Positions 16,009 through 25,316 of a stretch of 31,753 nucleotides of DNA are shown here, piece after piece. Below the pieces are notes generated by a model. It saw only the letters and a list, made by a program, of their open reading frames with translations, had not been told where the DNA came from and searched no databases. The DNA is from CAYMUR01 sp964393615 (GTDB lineage: Bacteria > Planctomycetota > Planctomycetia > Pirellulales > Pirellulaceae): positions 1-31,753 of the forward strand of contig CAYMUR010000064.1 of NCBI GenBank assembly GCA_964393615.1, read 5' to 3'. The translations under genes and the position numbers were made by a program. The stretch's first letter is position 1. The number at the start of each line of letters is the position of its first letter.

Positions 16009-19000
16009 ATGGAGATTCTAGAACGAATTTGGGAATGGTTGGGGCTGATTTTTGGTGCATTGCTGCGCAGCTTTGAACGTGCGGTGACCGCGAGGTTTGG
16101 TTCGTCCAACGACCGATATGTCGAAAGATTAAAGCGTGATGTCATCAAGATCAATGAGCTCGAGCCGAAGTTTGTCGCCATGTCTGTTGAAGAGCTTCGA
16201 CAGCAGACTGAAATTTTTCGACAAAGGCTGAAACAAGGCGAAGCATTAGATGATTTGATGATTGAAGCATTTGCTGCCTGTCGCGAGGCTGGCTGTCGGT
16301 TTTTGGGGATGCGGCACTATGATGTGCAATTAGTGGGCGGAATGGTGTTACATCGTGGTGCGATTGCGGAAATGATCACGGGCGAAGGAAAAACCTTGGT
16401 AGCCACGTTGGCGGCTTATTTGAATGCACTCACCGGAGAAGGTGTCCATGTCATCACAGTCAATGACTACCTCGCTCGTCGGGACATGGAATGGATGGGG
16501 CCGCTGTATCTGGGACTTGGCCTGACGGTGGGGGCCATTCAGAGCGATATGCCTGTCGAAGCACGACAAAAAGCCTATGGCTGTGATATTACTTACGGCA
16601 CTAATAACGAATTTGGCTTCGACTATTTACGTGACAACATGCGGCCTGCGGCACGTGGAGACAGCCGATTTTCCAAACATATGCAGCAGTCACAGGGTCG
16701 CCTTAGTTTTGCCATTGTCGACGAGGTCGACAATATTTTGATCGATGAAGCCCGCACCCCGTTGATCATTTCAGGACCAGCCCACGATGATGTTACCAAG
16801 TATGGCCGTGCCCACAAAATTGCCAAGCAGTTGAAGAAAGATCTACATTTTACAGTCAATGAAAAAGATCATCATGCGACGTTGACAGACGACGGTGTCC
16901 GTGAAGCAGAACGTTTGGCTGGTGTGGAGAGCTTCTATACTGCAGGAAACATGGAATGGCCCCATCTGATCGACAACGCCCTCAAAGCACATCATCTTTA
17001 CCAGCGAGATGTCAACTATGTTGTCAAGGAAGGTCGTGTAGTTATTGTCGATGAATTTACTGGGCGCTTGATGGAAGGACGGCAATGGAGCGACGGTTTG
17101 CACCAGGCGGTCGAAGCCAAGGAAGGAGTCAAGGTCAAGGAAGAATCGCAGACTCTGGCGACCATTACCTTACAGAACTTTTTTAAACTGTATGACAAAA
17201 TTTGTGGCATGACCGGAACGGCGATGACCGAGGCGTCGGAATTCTTGAAAATTTATAAACTTGAAGTGATCGCTATTCCTCCCAATCGAACTTTGCAGCG
17301 TGAGGAAAATCCCGATGTGATCTACCGCACCGAGGAGGAAAAATACGAGGCGATTGCCGATGACATTGAGCGTGTCCATCGCTGGAACGTAATTGTCAAT
17401 CATGATGGTTCCGAACGTTGGGGTGCGATCCTTCAGGAGGACGAGAATTCTTTGCTGTTCCAACCGAAAGGCAGCAAAACAAAGGAAACGGTTTCTCTGC
17501 AGGATGTGGCCACGGTTTATCGTAAGGGTCGCCCGATCTTGGTGGGTACCGTGTCGATTGAGAAAAGCGAAAGATTGTCACGCTTACTCGAGCGTCGCGG
17601 TATCGAACACGAAGTGCTCAATGCCAAGCACCATCAACGCGAAGCCGACATTATTGCGCAGGCGGGTCGGATTGGAGCAGTCACTATTGCCACTAATATG
17701 GCTGGACGGGGAACCGATATTGTTCTGGGGGGCAATCCAGAAACGATAGTTTGGGGACTGTTGCAGGAAAAATATGAGACACGCCTCGATGTCCCTCGTG
17801 ATGAATGGGACGAGTTGGTGTCCCAGATCGAAATACGTGAAGGGATGAAAGAGGAAGGTGAGCGGGTCAAGGAATTGGGAGGGTTGCATGTTCTGGCGAC
17901 CGAACGGCATGAAGCACGTCGCATTGATTTGCAACTCCGGGGTCGTTGTGGTCGACAAGGTGATCCAGGAAGCAGTCGCTTCTACTTGTCGCTCGAAGAC
18001 GACCTGATGCGGATTTTTGCTGGGGAATGGGTGAAGAAAATCCTAGAGCGGCTTGGAATGCAAAAGGGTGAAGCCATTGAAAGTGGGGTCGTTACCCGGC
18101 GCATCGCTTCTGCACAAAAGAAAGTCGAAGAACGAAACTTTGAAGTGCGCAAGAATCTGCTCGAATACGACGAAGTCATGGATGAGCAGCGAAAGCGGGT
18201 CTACCAGTATCGACAAAACATCCTTGACGGCGCTAATTGCAAACATTTGATTTTAGAAATGATTCGGGATCAAGTGAACGATCATTTGGGCCAGTTTCTA
18301 GACAGTAATTATGGCGTCGAAACGTTCACGCGTTGGGTGGAAAATCGTTTGCCGGTAGACCTGGCAGCAAGCGATTTTCGTGGCATGGATTTTGATGCTG
18401 CTGCAGACTATGCAATCGACGAAGCAGAGCGACAGGTAGAGACGAAAGTTCTCGAACAGATTGAGGAAAATCTGGACGAGGAAATGGATCCCAAAGACTG
18501 GAATTGGGAAGCAGTTGCCAAATTTGCCAATACTCGTTGGGGACTCAGCCTGCGTGACCGGGATTTGAAAAAAATAGGCCGTGACCAAATTGACGAGTTT
18601 CTCATTGATGGTGCTCGTCGGATGTTGCAGCGGGTTGACCTTGCGGATGGTAAAGAAATTCTCGATCCAAAATTTGGATTGCAGAACTGCTGTAGCTGGA
18701 TTGCCCACAAGTTTGACTTGCAAATCGATGCGAACGAAGTTCGCGACTTGGACCACGAAAAGTTTAAGCAACTTATCTATGACCGGGCAGCGAGTCGCTA
18801 CGATGAGAAGGAATCCGAATACCCAATTATGGCAGGTATCTACCGCTATACGAAACGGACTTCGAGTGGGCCAAGGATTGATCGTGAAGGATTAGTGGCT
18901 TGGGTCAGCGAGCGTTTCCAAATACAGTTGCAAGTCGATGACCTGAAAACCAAGCAGCGCGAAGAAATACAGTCAATATTGGTGGGACATAGTCGTGAAA

Positions 19001-19710
19001 ATCAACAGCGTGCCAACGAAGTTTTGCTGGCGGTGAACGACCAGTTGGACACGCTGTTTCAAGAGTCTGAGGACGAGACACAGACTGCTGGACAGCTTAC
19101 TGATGGGAATGGAGCGTTGGTTTCACTTTCAGAATGGATAGATAAGAATCTTTCCGATCATCTGCCTCCGCAGAAACTGGCTCAGTTGAAAAAAGAGGAA
19201 TTAGAGCAGACATTGTCCTCGATGGTTGAAGACCGTTACCGTCCGGAAATCCGACGGATGGAACGCCACCTGTTGTTGCAGTTAGTGGACTCGGCCTGGA
19301 AAGATCACTTGCTCACGATGGACCACCTGCGGAGTGCCGTGGGATTAGTCGGCTACGCGCAGGTAGATCCTAAAATTGAGTATAAGCGCGAAGGGATGAA
19401 GCTGTTTGATACGATGTGGCAGTCGCTTAGCGAACGCGTTACAGATTTGATCTTTCGCATGGAACAGCTCGACGAAGATTTCGTGGGGTCTACGTGGGTT
19501 GAGACCGAAGCCAAGCATGAACAGGCGCAATCGACCAGTGAAATAGCCTCTCAACAACAACAGGCAATCGATGCGAGTCAGGGGAGCGAAACGAAAACGG
19601 AGCCGATTCGTAATCGTGGCCAACGCGTCGGGCGAAATGAACCTTGTCCTTGCGGCAGCGGCAAGAAATACAAGAATTGTTGTCTGCGCGCTAAGAACGG
19701 TCCTGGATAG
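16009..19710 (+). CDS. secA: Preprotein translocase ATPase SecA, long planctomycete-type form
   Basis: SecA drives post-translational export through SecYEG. Core motifs are complete: MITGEGKTLVATLAAY (Walker A, Lys128), VNDYLARRD, VDEVDNILIDEARTPLIISG, GRLMEGRQWSDGLHQA, LYDKICGMTGTA, NMAGRGTDI and LRGRCGRQGDPGSS. The C-terminus carries the zinc-binding SEC-C motif CPCGSGKKYKNCC (Cys1213, 1215, 1224, 1225). At 1,233 residues it is ~330 longer than E. coli SecA. The extra length lies mainly in a hydrophilic insertion at ~457-505, just before KGRPILVGT at the second nucleotide-binding fold, and in an expanded region at ~831-1086 built from four similar helical modules. An ~25-residue amphipathic N-terminal extension precedes the usual start. 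No Shine-Dalgarno is seen before the ATG. waaA follows within a few bases. Confidence 0.97.
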   Translation: MEILERIWEWLGLIFGALLRSFERAVTARFGSSNDRYVERLKRDVIKINELEPKFVAMSVEELRQQTEIFRQRLKQGEALDDLMIEAFAACREAGCRFLGMRHYDVQLVGGMVLHRGAIAEMITGEGKTLVATLAAYLNALTGEGVHVITVNDYLARRDMEWMGPLYLGLGLTVGAIQSDMPVEARQKAYGCDITYGTNNEFGFDYLRDNMRPAARGDSRFSKHMQQSQGRLSFAIVDEVDNILIDEARTPLIISGPAHDDVTKYGRAHKIAKQLKKDLHFTVNEKDHHATLTDDGVREAERLAGVESFYTAGNMEWPHLIDNALKAHHLYQRDVNYVVKEGRVVIVDEFTGRLMEGRQWSDGLHQAVEAKEGVKVKEESQTLATITLQNFFKLYDKICGMTGTAMTEASEFLKIYKLEVIAIPPNRTLQREENPDVIYRTEEEKYEAIADDIERVHRWNVIVNHDGSERWGAILQEDENSLLFQPKGSKTKETVSLQDVATVYRKGRPILVGTVSIEKSERLSRLLERRGIEHEVLNAKHHQREADIIAQAGRIGAVTIATNMAGRGTDIVLGGNPETIVWGLLQEKYETRLDVPRDEWDELVSQIEIREGMKEEGERVKELGGLHVLATERHEARRIDLQLRGRCGRQGDPGSSRFYLSLEDDLMRIFAGEWVKKILERLGMQKGEAIESGVVTRRIASAQKKVEERNFEVRKNLLEYDEVMDEQRKRVYQYRQNILDGANCKHLILEMIRDQVNDHLGQFLDSNYGVETFTRWVENRLPVDLAASDFRGMDFDAAADYAIDEAERQVETKVLEQIEENLDEEMDPKDWNWEAVAKFANTRWGLSLRDRDLKKIGRDQIDEFLIDGARRMLQRVDLADGKEILDPKFGLQNCCSWIAHKFDLQIDANEVRDLDHEKFKQLIYDRAASRYDEKESEYPIMAGIYRYTKRTSSGPRIDREGLVAWVSERFQIQLQVDDLKTKQREEIQSILVGHSRENQQRANEVLLAVNDQLDTLFQESEDETQTAGQLTDGNGALVSLSEWIDKNLSDHLPPQKLAQLKKEELEQTLSSMVEDRYRPEIRRMERHLLLQLVDSAWKDHLLTMDHLRSAVGLVGYAQVDPKIEYKREGMKLFDTMWQSLSERVTDLIFRMEQLDEDFVGSTWVETEAKHEQAQSTSEIASQQQQAIDASQGSETKTEPIRNRGQRVGRNEPCPCGSGKKYKNCCLRAKNGPG
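18499..19266 (+). repeat. Four diverged helical modules within SecA
   Basis: Segments starting near residues 831, 889, 957 and 1036 share a pattern. A helix with hydrophobic/Trp positions leads to F/W-x-L/I-x-L, then a D/E-V/L-x-x-L turn, then a second helix rich in E/Q/K ending in R-Y or similar. Identity is low at the protein level and not visible in DNA. Only one such module is found at the equivalent place in E. coli SecA, as I recall that sequence. Confidence 0.55.
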
Positions 19711-19718
19711 GATTGCCG

Positions 19719-21011
19719 GTGGCACGTTTACTTGATCTTCTTTATACGCTACTGCTGCTAGTCGTCTTGCCTTGGTATGCCTGGAAATCTTTTCGTACGA
19801 AGAAATACCGCCAAGGATTTTGGACACGGTGCACAGGTCGTGTGATTCCAGAGCAGGACAGCCGTCCTAGTATTTGGTTGCATGCTGTCAGCGTAGGTGA
19901 AGTCAACCTGTTGCAGCCGTTGATCAATGAACTTGAAGCTGCGCATCCTGATTGCCAGTGTGTGATTTCATCCACAACGGATACAGGCATTGCATTGGCG
20001 CGCAAGAAATATGCTCCTCGCTTTGTGTTTCCTGCTCCTCTCGATTTTAGTTGGGCGGTACGCACCGTGTTGGCCCGCGTACGTCCCAGGCTACTCGTGC
20101 TTGCGGAATTGGAGCTATGGCCCAATTTGATTACCTTGTCTCACGCCGCTGGAGTCAAGGTGGCGATCGTGAACGGAAGGCTCAGTGAAAACAGTTTTCG
20201 TGGCTACGGTCGCAGCGGTCCATGGATCCGTTGGCTGTTAGGCCACATACATGTTCTAGCAGTGCAAAATAAAGAGTACGCCGATCGTTTTCACGCATTG
20301 GGCGCGGCTGCACACAAGGTCCATGTGACAGGTTCGCTCAAGTTTGATGGGGCCATGACTGACCGAGACAATTCGAAGACTCGGCAGTTAGCTACACTGG
20401 CTGGTTTCACAGACAGGGATATTGTTTTTCTGGCTGGAAGTACTCAGGAACCTGAGGAACAATTGGTGTTGAAATCTTTTCAAGAGGTAATTGCTGACCA
20501 TCCACGTTTGCGACTGGTCATTGTGCCGCGGCATCCGGAACGATTTGATGACGTTGCGGCCTTCCTGGATCGATCCGGCATGTCTTGGCAACGGCGTAGT
20601 GACTTGTCCGATCAGCCGACACCTGGGCCGCAGTCACGTGTTTTGCTCGTCGACGCTGTTGGTGAATTGTGGGCCTGGTGGGGTGCTGCGCAAATTGCTT
20701 ACGTGGGAGGTAGTATGGGGCCGCGTGAAGGTCAAAATATGATCGAACCAGCTGCGTACGGAGCGGTTGTGTCGTTCGGTCCCCGTACACGTAACTTTCG
20801 CGATGTTGTGACTGCGCTTTTGACAGCGGAGGCGGCAGTTGTCGTACACGATCTAGAAGAACTGACGGACTTTGTCCGCCGCGCACTCGAAGATCCAGAC
20901 TTCGTTGAAAAAACTGGCCAAGCGGCGCAACAGTTTGTTCTGAGCCAGCTGGGAGCGACACGGCGCACAACTGCCCTGTTGTCGGCATGTCTTACGGACC
21001 AAAGTTCGTAA
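19719..21011 (+). CDS. waaA: 3-deoxy-D-manno-octulosonic acid (Kdo) transferase
   Basis: WaaA adds Kdo from CMP-Kdo to lipid A precursor at the inner membrane. Evidence: an N-terminal membrane segment (LLYTLLLLVVLPWYAW); WLHAVSVGEVNLL with the catalytic glutamate (Glu61); ISSTTDTG; VFPAPLDF; ELELWPNLI; VNGRLSENSFRGY; the C-terminal GT-B fold with VIVPRHPERFD; and YVGGSMGPREGQNMIEPAAYG for nucleotide-sugar binding. Length of 430 residues is normal. The GTG at 19719 has AGGA six bases upstream; a TTG at 19713 is also in frame. It starts 8 nt after the secA stop, so co-transcription and possible translational coupling are likely. Its presence indicates an LPS-containing outer membrane. Confidence 0.95.
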   Translation: MARLLDLLYTLLLLVVLPWYAWKSFRTKKYRQGFWTRCTGRVIPEQDSRPSIWLHAVSVGEVNLLQPLINELEAAHPDCQCVISSTTDTGIALARKKYAPRFVFPAPLDFSWAVRTVLARVRPRLLVLAELELWPNLITLSHAAGVKVAIVNGRLSENSFRGYGRSGPWIRWLLGHIHVLAVQNKEYADRFHALGAAAHKVHVTGSLKFDGAMTDRDNSKTRQLATLAGFTDRDIVFLAGSTQEPEEQLVLKSFQEVIADHPRLRLVIVPRHPERFDDVAAFLDRSGMSWQRRSDLSDQPTPGPQSRVLLVDAVGELWAWWGAAQIAYVGGSMGPREGQNMIEPAAYGAVVSFGPRTRNFRDVVTALLTAEAAVVVHDLEELTDFVRRALEDPDFVEKTGQAAQQFVLSQLGATRRTTALLSACLTDQSS

Positions 21012-21147
21012 TGGTCCCCTGCCCTGCTTAAGTCATCGCCAGTCTCCGTGCATTCTGCATGCGGCTCTGTAGGTCCTGGAACGCCTGACGGGTATCCGTT
21101 TGGAAACGATCTAGTTTCCGCTTCCTACTGGAGTGATCCTTCGTCGT

Positions 21148-21264
21148 ATGCGACTCGTCCATATTAGCGAATCGAGTTGTCGCTACCTATCTGAACAAGT
21201 CCCCTTCGACACAGCGTCGTGCCGTGGCGAAAGGGCAGAATACATTTTGCGGAAGGTCGATTGA
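21148..21264 (+). CDS. Candidate small protein, 38 residues
   Basis: An ATG-TGA frame starting MRLVHISESSCRYLSE and ending ILRKVD, with no recognised family. GGAG lies 14 bases upstream, rather far. It ends one base before the next small ORF begins, which would fit a two-gene unit or a single gene with a frameshift. Very uncertain. Confidence 0.2.
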   Translation: MRLVHISESSCRYLSEQVPFDTASCRGERAEYILRKVD

Positions 21265-21265
21265 G

Positions 21266-21382
21266 ATGGATGCGAGCATACGTGAAGAACGTGGTCCGTT
21301 GGATGGGGTGCTTTCCTCTGACGAGGTTACTATTCGAATTAACAATGACCAGGTTACTGTTCTTGGCTTCCGACGAATGTAA
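21266..21382 (+). CDS. Candidate small protein, 38 residues
   Basis: An ATG-TAA frame starting MDASIREERGPLDG and ending in an alternating, strand-like stretch (VTIRINNDQVTVLGF). A GGAAGG nine bases before the ATG is a good ribosome site, and the composition looks protein-like. The frame stays open upstream of the ATG for at least 35 codons, so it might be the end of a decayed longer gene. No family recognised. Confidence 0.3.
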   Translation: MDASIREERGPLDGVLSSDEVTIRINNDQVTVLGFRRM

Positions 21383-21542
21383 TCCTTGGTACCTTTAACA
21401 AGAAGCAGTCTGTCGTGACAGGAACCAGTAGGTTAAAGTCGTTGCAGATCCCTTTCCCTAACCCAATGCGATCAGACCAGCCTCGCACTGCTGTCAGACC
21501 GATCCGAGCTTGTCGTAGATCATCTTTGGTCGAATTGGTCAC
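21354..21542 (-). CDS. Candidate small protein, 62 residues
   Basis: A GTG start preceded by AAAGGA at about eight bases, giving MTNSTKDDLRQARIGLTAV and ending VGSQEQ. It overlaps the end of the plus-strand 38-residue candidate by 29 bases, so at most one of them is likely to be real. No family recognised. Confidence 0.22.
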   Translation of the reverse strand: MTNSTKDDLRQARIGLTAVRGWSDRIGLGKGICNDFNLLVPVTTDCFLLKVPRITFVGSQEQ

Positions 21543-21743
21543 GTCGCCAGTCCTTTCGTTTTAGCCGGGAAATTTTTCACACCACCGTTTTGTTCTTGCC
21601 AACAGGCGGGTCAGAATGCTGTTGCCAGGAATGACCAGGGAATTTCAGGTCGGGTGAGTGGCGAAACACTGCCTCCCAAGTCAGGTTGTTTTTGGCCTGG
21701 TCGAGGGGGACAAAAGATGACTGGCTACGGTGAAAAACAGTCA

Positions 21744-24700
21744 CTAAGGTAACGGTTGAGAGGAGCGTAGGAACGCAAAAAGATCACGAACTTGTTGGTC
21801 GCTGAGATTCTTTAACGTTCCCTCGGGCATGAGCGACCGTTTGACCGCGACTTGTTGTTCAATTTCATCCTTCGGGATGATCACTCGTTGTCCCTCTGCT
21901 GTTTTCAAGACAACCACCTGGTTGTCTTCATCGGTAATAAATCCGTTCAATGTCAGACCGTTTTCGGTTTGAATGACGAAATTTTCAAATCCCTCTCGAA
22001 TCTCGAGGCTGGGATTAACAATGTTGACCAGTATTTGATGCAGGTTGTCTCGTTGGTAGGAAGTCAAGTTAGGACCAATGTTGCCACCTTCGGTAAACAG
22101 CGTGTGGCACTTGCCACAGTTTTTCATGAACAAGCCTTTACCGTTGTGTGGAATTCCTGAGCCATTGTGGACGATTTTGGTCAGGCGTTCCATTTCGGTA
22201 AACATTTCAGCAGTGGTGGCTCCCTGGACTTTTCCCCAATATTTACCGACCGAAGATTCAATGCGTGCGTCGCGGAGTAATAGCATACGACGAACGACTG
22301 ACATTCCCACCAACTCGGCATCAATCGTGTTTTGTTCGATGGAGGAAAGTAGTTCGATCGCCCATTCCCGACGACTTGCCAGCAACATCAGCGCGGCTTC
22401 TTGCAACGCTTCGGGCAACTGTGGTTGAATCCTGGCAATCTGGGTTCCGATTGTTGGGTCGTCAAATCCCTGGAGCGATGTTAAAGCAGCGCGACGCATC
22501 TCGTTTTCTTCAGATTGTTGGACAAGACGAAGTAAAACAGGAACCGTTTCTGCGTTCTTTAAATTACCCAGGATGTGAATGTACTGTAGACGCTTGACAA
22601 GCTCTTCGTCGGGGTTGCTAATGGCGGCGATCGCATCGCGAATTGCTTCTGGATTGTTTTGTCGTAAACGCAGTGCCAACGAACCGCCACCGGTTCGAGT
22701 GATTGCTCGCACCAGTTCGTCGGGTAGGTTGACCAATGATCGACCCTGATATGCTCGTTCGAATCCGACTAGCAGTTTTTTGGTAAACTCCTTGCTGGGT
22801 GCGAGTTCAAGCAATTTTGCACAGGCAAACAGGTCACTACGGTTACCAGCTTGGGCGAAGCGTCTCATAAGACGCTCCAACAGGTGCTGTTGCGTAATGG
22901 TTTCATGCCAGAGGGATCTATCGGCGAACAGCTCTAATACTGCTTCTGCGTTCGATGTTACCTGGGCCTCGATTGCCCACCAGAGAAGTAACGGTGTGTG
23001 GATATCGGTGGCGTCCGAACTGTGCCGCAGTAGGTTCGCCACCAGCGGAAGCGATTGTTGGACAGGTAGCCGACGTGCTGAACAAGCATACTGGCTGCGG
23101 GCCTGTAAGTCTGGCTCACTGCTGGCGACGCTTGCCAATTCTGCGGCCAGGGAATCAGAGATTGTGGGCCGGTCACACAATAAACGTACCGTCCACAGAC
23201 GTACATATGGATCACTATGTCGTAGTGTTTGGCGAGCGATTTGATCAGTGAGTCCACCGCTTTGATGGAGGGCCCAGAGCGATTCTAATGCAACTTGTCC
23301 CACATGGTTTTTGAGTTGTTTTTGCAAGAGGGGGATGACGCTTGTATCACGGCGGTCACCGATCAATCGGAGGGCAGTTTGACGAAACCATTTATTTTCG
23401 TGTTTCAGTAAGGCCACTAATTCCTCCGACGAGGCTTGGCCCAGGTCAAAACGTACTGTGGACGACCGATCGGCATCACGCAGACGATAGACGCGGCCAG
23501 TGGTTCGGTGAATACGACCCTGGTAATGGCTGGCATGGTCGATTCGTTGTTCGTACATGTCGGCCACGTAGATTCCACCGTCCGGGCCGACTTGGATATC
23601 GACTGGCCGACACCAGGGATCTTTGCTTTTCAAAATGTGTCCCACATCTTTGGTTTTGAATGATGAGCGGTCAGGTTCCCTGGTGCTATAGACAACCTCG
23701 CTCTGTAGTGGTGCGACACCCATGAGTTTGCCGTGATAACTTGTAGGTAGAGCATCTGCCTCGTAGATGACAAAGGCGTGGGTAAATCGCGGTGCCGAAT
23801 GATGGGCTATTGCCGAAAAGTAGCCAAAAGCATACGGATTGGAAAGCGATCCGTGTTTGCCAAATCCTTTGGAATAGTAACCTCCTTGAACGTAATGAAA
23901 GCCACGTGTATTACCGCCATTGTGTCCAGAAAAAACTCGTCCTCGCGCATCAAATTCGACGCCAAATGTGTTTCCACCTCCCTCTGCGAACACTTCATAG
24001 CGTCTCGACTCAGGATGATATCGCCAGATTAATTGTCCTGCGGTATGGACGACCGGGTCTTGTGAACCGAAACGTTTGACATTGGCGGAAACGGTGCTGC
24101 CTTGCGACGCATACAACCAGCCATCAGGACCCCAGCGAAGATTGCTGGCGATGGCGTGTGAGTCTTCGAGGCCAAAACCTTCCAGGTGAACCTCGGGTTC
24201 TTTGTCGGGAATATCGTTGCCATCCTCGTCAGAATAGAATAGCAGGTAAGGCGGATTCAATACCCAGACACCTCCTCGGCCACGTGCCAACGACGTGACC
24301 ATGCTTAATCCGTCGACGAAGATTTTGTGTTGGTCATACACGCCATCGCCGCTGGTGTCTTCATGAACAGTGATTCGATCCTTTCCCTCGAAGTGATGGG
24401 GCGGGGGTGGTGGTATTTTGTCGTATACGGCCCGCAAATATTTGTCACGACTGACCATCGTTAAACCTGCGGGGTTGGGGTATTGCAAGTATTGGACGAC
24501 CCACAGACGACCACGTTCGTCCCATTTCAGCGAAACTGGTTGACAGACGTTTGGTTCCGAAACGACGCATTCTAACTTTAAATCGTCCGGTACGTTGAAC
24601 TGTTGCAACGATTCACCTACGGACAAAGGACCCTTGTCGTCCTCTAACTGTTTTAAGGTGCGTTCAATTGCTGTTGCGGATTCCACTTTGTCAAACACTG

Positions 24701-25316
24701 CTTGGGGAACGATGTGGCTTCGCACTGACAGCTTGGACCACTCTGCATTGTCACCCGTTAACTGTTCCCACTGTCCTTTCATGCGGATCGCGTTAGACCC
24801 ACAGAACAACACGGGTGCAGCGACGTTGAATCCTCCACGGTTTTGATTGTGGTAAACGCGAAGGGCGATAATATTTTGCTCCCCGAACAACACGAGTTTC
24901 GAGTCAACTGGAAATCGAAGAGCAGCGCCCAATCCACTACGGTAATCAGGTGGGAACGTACCGACATGACCGACAGTTTGGCCGTTGAAATAGACTTCTC
25001 GGGCATCATCAACAGCCTCTACAAAAATTTCAATTGGCTGTTCTTTCCACGTTTCGGGGATCACGACCAGACAGCGAAACCACTGGTAAATTTCTTCTGG
25101 GCCACCCCAAGCTGTTTTCCAGGCAGCCGGTATTGGCTGCAACTGCCAGGCTTGTTCGGTTGAGTTTTTCGTATCGGCAGCAAAGGAAAGGGCATTAAGA
25201 TTGCCAGCCAGCAGGAGCGTTATGGTTGCGACGAGCACATGCCTGGAGACACGTTTTCTGAAAAGATTGCACTGAAAAGCAATCTTGTGGCAGTGCTTAG
25301 CAACGAATTTGGTCAT
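21744..25316 (-). CDS. Large exported PVC-type CxxCH haem protein (membrane-bound dehydrogenase domain, HEAT repeats)
   Basis: About 1,190 residues. A signal peptide (hydrophobic run VLVATITLLLAGNLNALSFA) leads to a jelly-roll, carbohydrate-binding-like domain (~40-200; EIYQWFRCLVVIPETW, AREVYFNGQTVGHVG). Then comes a beta-propeller dehydrogenase domain of the kind named PVC-type membrane-bound dehydrogenase (~235-600; WDERGRLWVVQYLQYP, DGWLYASQGSTV, VGPDGGIYVADMYEQRIDH). Next are HEAT-like helical repeats (~620-1030), and finally a c-type cytochrome domain with CGKCH (Cys1067, Cys1070, His1071). It probably oxidises a sugar-like substrate outside the cytoplasm and passes electrons to its own haem. 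The substrate is not predictable. The ATG at 25316 has GGAG just upstream; a GTG at 25325 is in frame. It lies 193 bp after oadA on the same strand. Confidence 0.9.
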   Translation of the reverse strand: MTKFVAKHCHKIAFQCNLFRKRVSRHVLVATITLLLAGNLNALSFAADTKNSTEQAWQLQPIPAAWKTAWGGPEEIYQWFRCLVVIPETWKEQPIEIFVEAVDDAREVYFNGQTVGHVGTFPPDYRSGLGAALRFPVDSKLVLFGEQNIIALRVYHNQNRGGFNVAAPVLFCGSNAIRMKGQWEQLTGDNAEWSKLSVRSHIVPQAVFDKVESATAIERTLKQLEDDKGPLSVGESLQQFNVPDDLKLECVVSEPNVCQPVSLKWDERGRLWVVQYLQYPNPAGLTMVSRDKYLRAVYDKIPPPPPHHFEGKDRITVHEDTSGDGVYDQHKIFVDGLSMVTSLARGRGGVWVLNPPYLLFYSDEDGNDIPDKEPEVHLEGFGLEDSHAIASNLRWGPDGWLYASQGSTVSANVKRFGSQDPVVHTAGQLIWRYHPESRRYEVFAEGGGNTFGVEFDARGRVFSGHNGGNTRGFHYVQGGYYSKGFGKHGSLSNPYAFGYFSAIAHHSAPRFTHAFVIYEADALPTSYHGKLMGVAPLQSEVVYSTREPDRSSFKTKDVGHILKSKDPWCRPVDIQVGPDGGIYVADMYEQRIDHASHYQGRIHRTTGRVYRLRDADRSSTVRFDLGQASSEELVALLKHENKWFRQTALRLIGDRRDTSVIPLLQKQLKNHVGQVALESLWALHQSGGLTDQIARQTLRHSDPYVRLWTVRLLCDRPTISDSLAAELASVASSEPDLQARSQYACSARRLPVQQSLPLVANLLRHSSDATDIHTPLLLWWAIEAQVTSNAEAVLELFADRSLWHETITQQHLLERLMRRFAQAGNRSDLFACAKLLELAPSKEFTKKLLVGFERAYQGRSLVNLPDELVRAITRTGGGSLALRLRQNNPEAIRDAIAAISNPDEELVKRLQYIHILGNLKNAETVPVLLRLVQQSEENEMRRAALTSLQGFDDPTIGTQIARIQPQLPEALQEAALMLLASRREWAIELLSSIEQNTIDAELVGMSVVRRMLLLRDARIESSVGKYWGKVQGATTAEMFTEMERLTKIVHNGSGIPHNGKGLFMKNCGKCHTLFTEGGNIGPNLTSYQRDNLHQILVNIVNPSLEIREGFENFVIQTENGLTLNGFITDEDNQVVVLKTAEGQRVIIPKDEIEQQVAVKRSLMPEGTLKNLSDQQVRDLFAFLRSSQPLP

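Larger units (their letters stand above)
21012..21743. other. 732-bp region between convergent genes with only small ORF candidates
   Basis: It holds a perfect hairpin GGAAAC-GATCTA-GTTTCC at 21102-21119, a near-repeat of AGGTTACT(A/G)TTC at 21324 and 21351, and three short ORFs listed separately. No clear terminator is seen for either waaA or the haem-protein gene. Confidence 0.5.
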
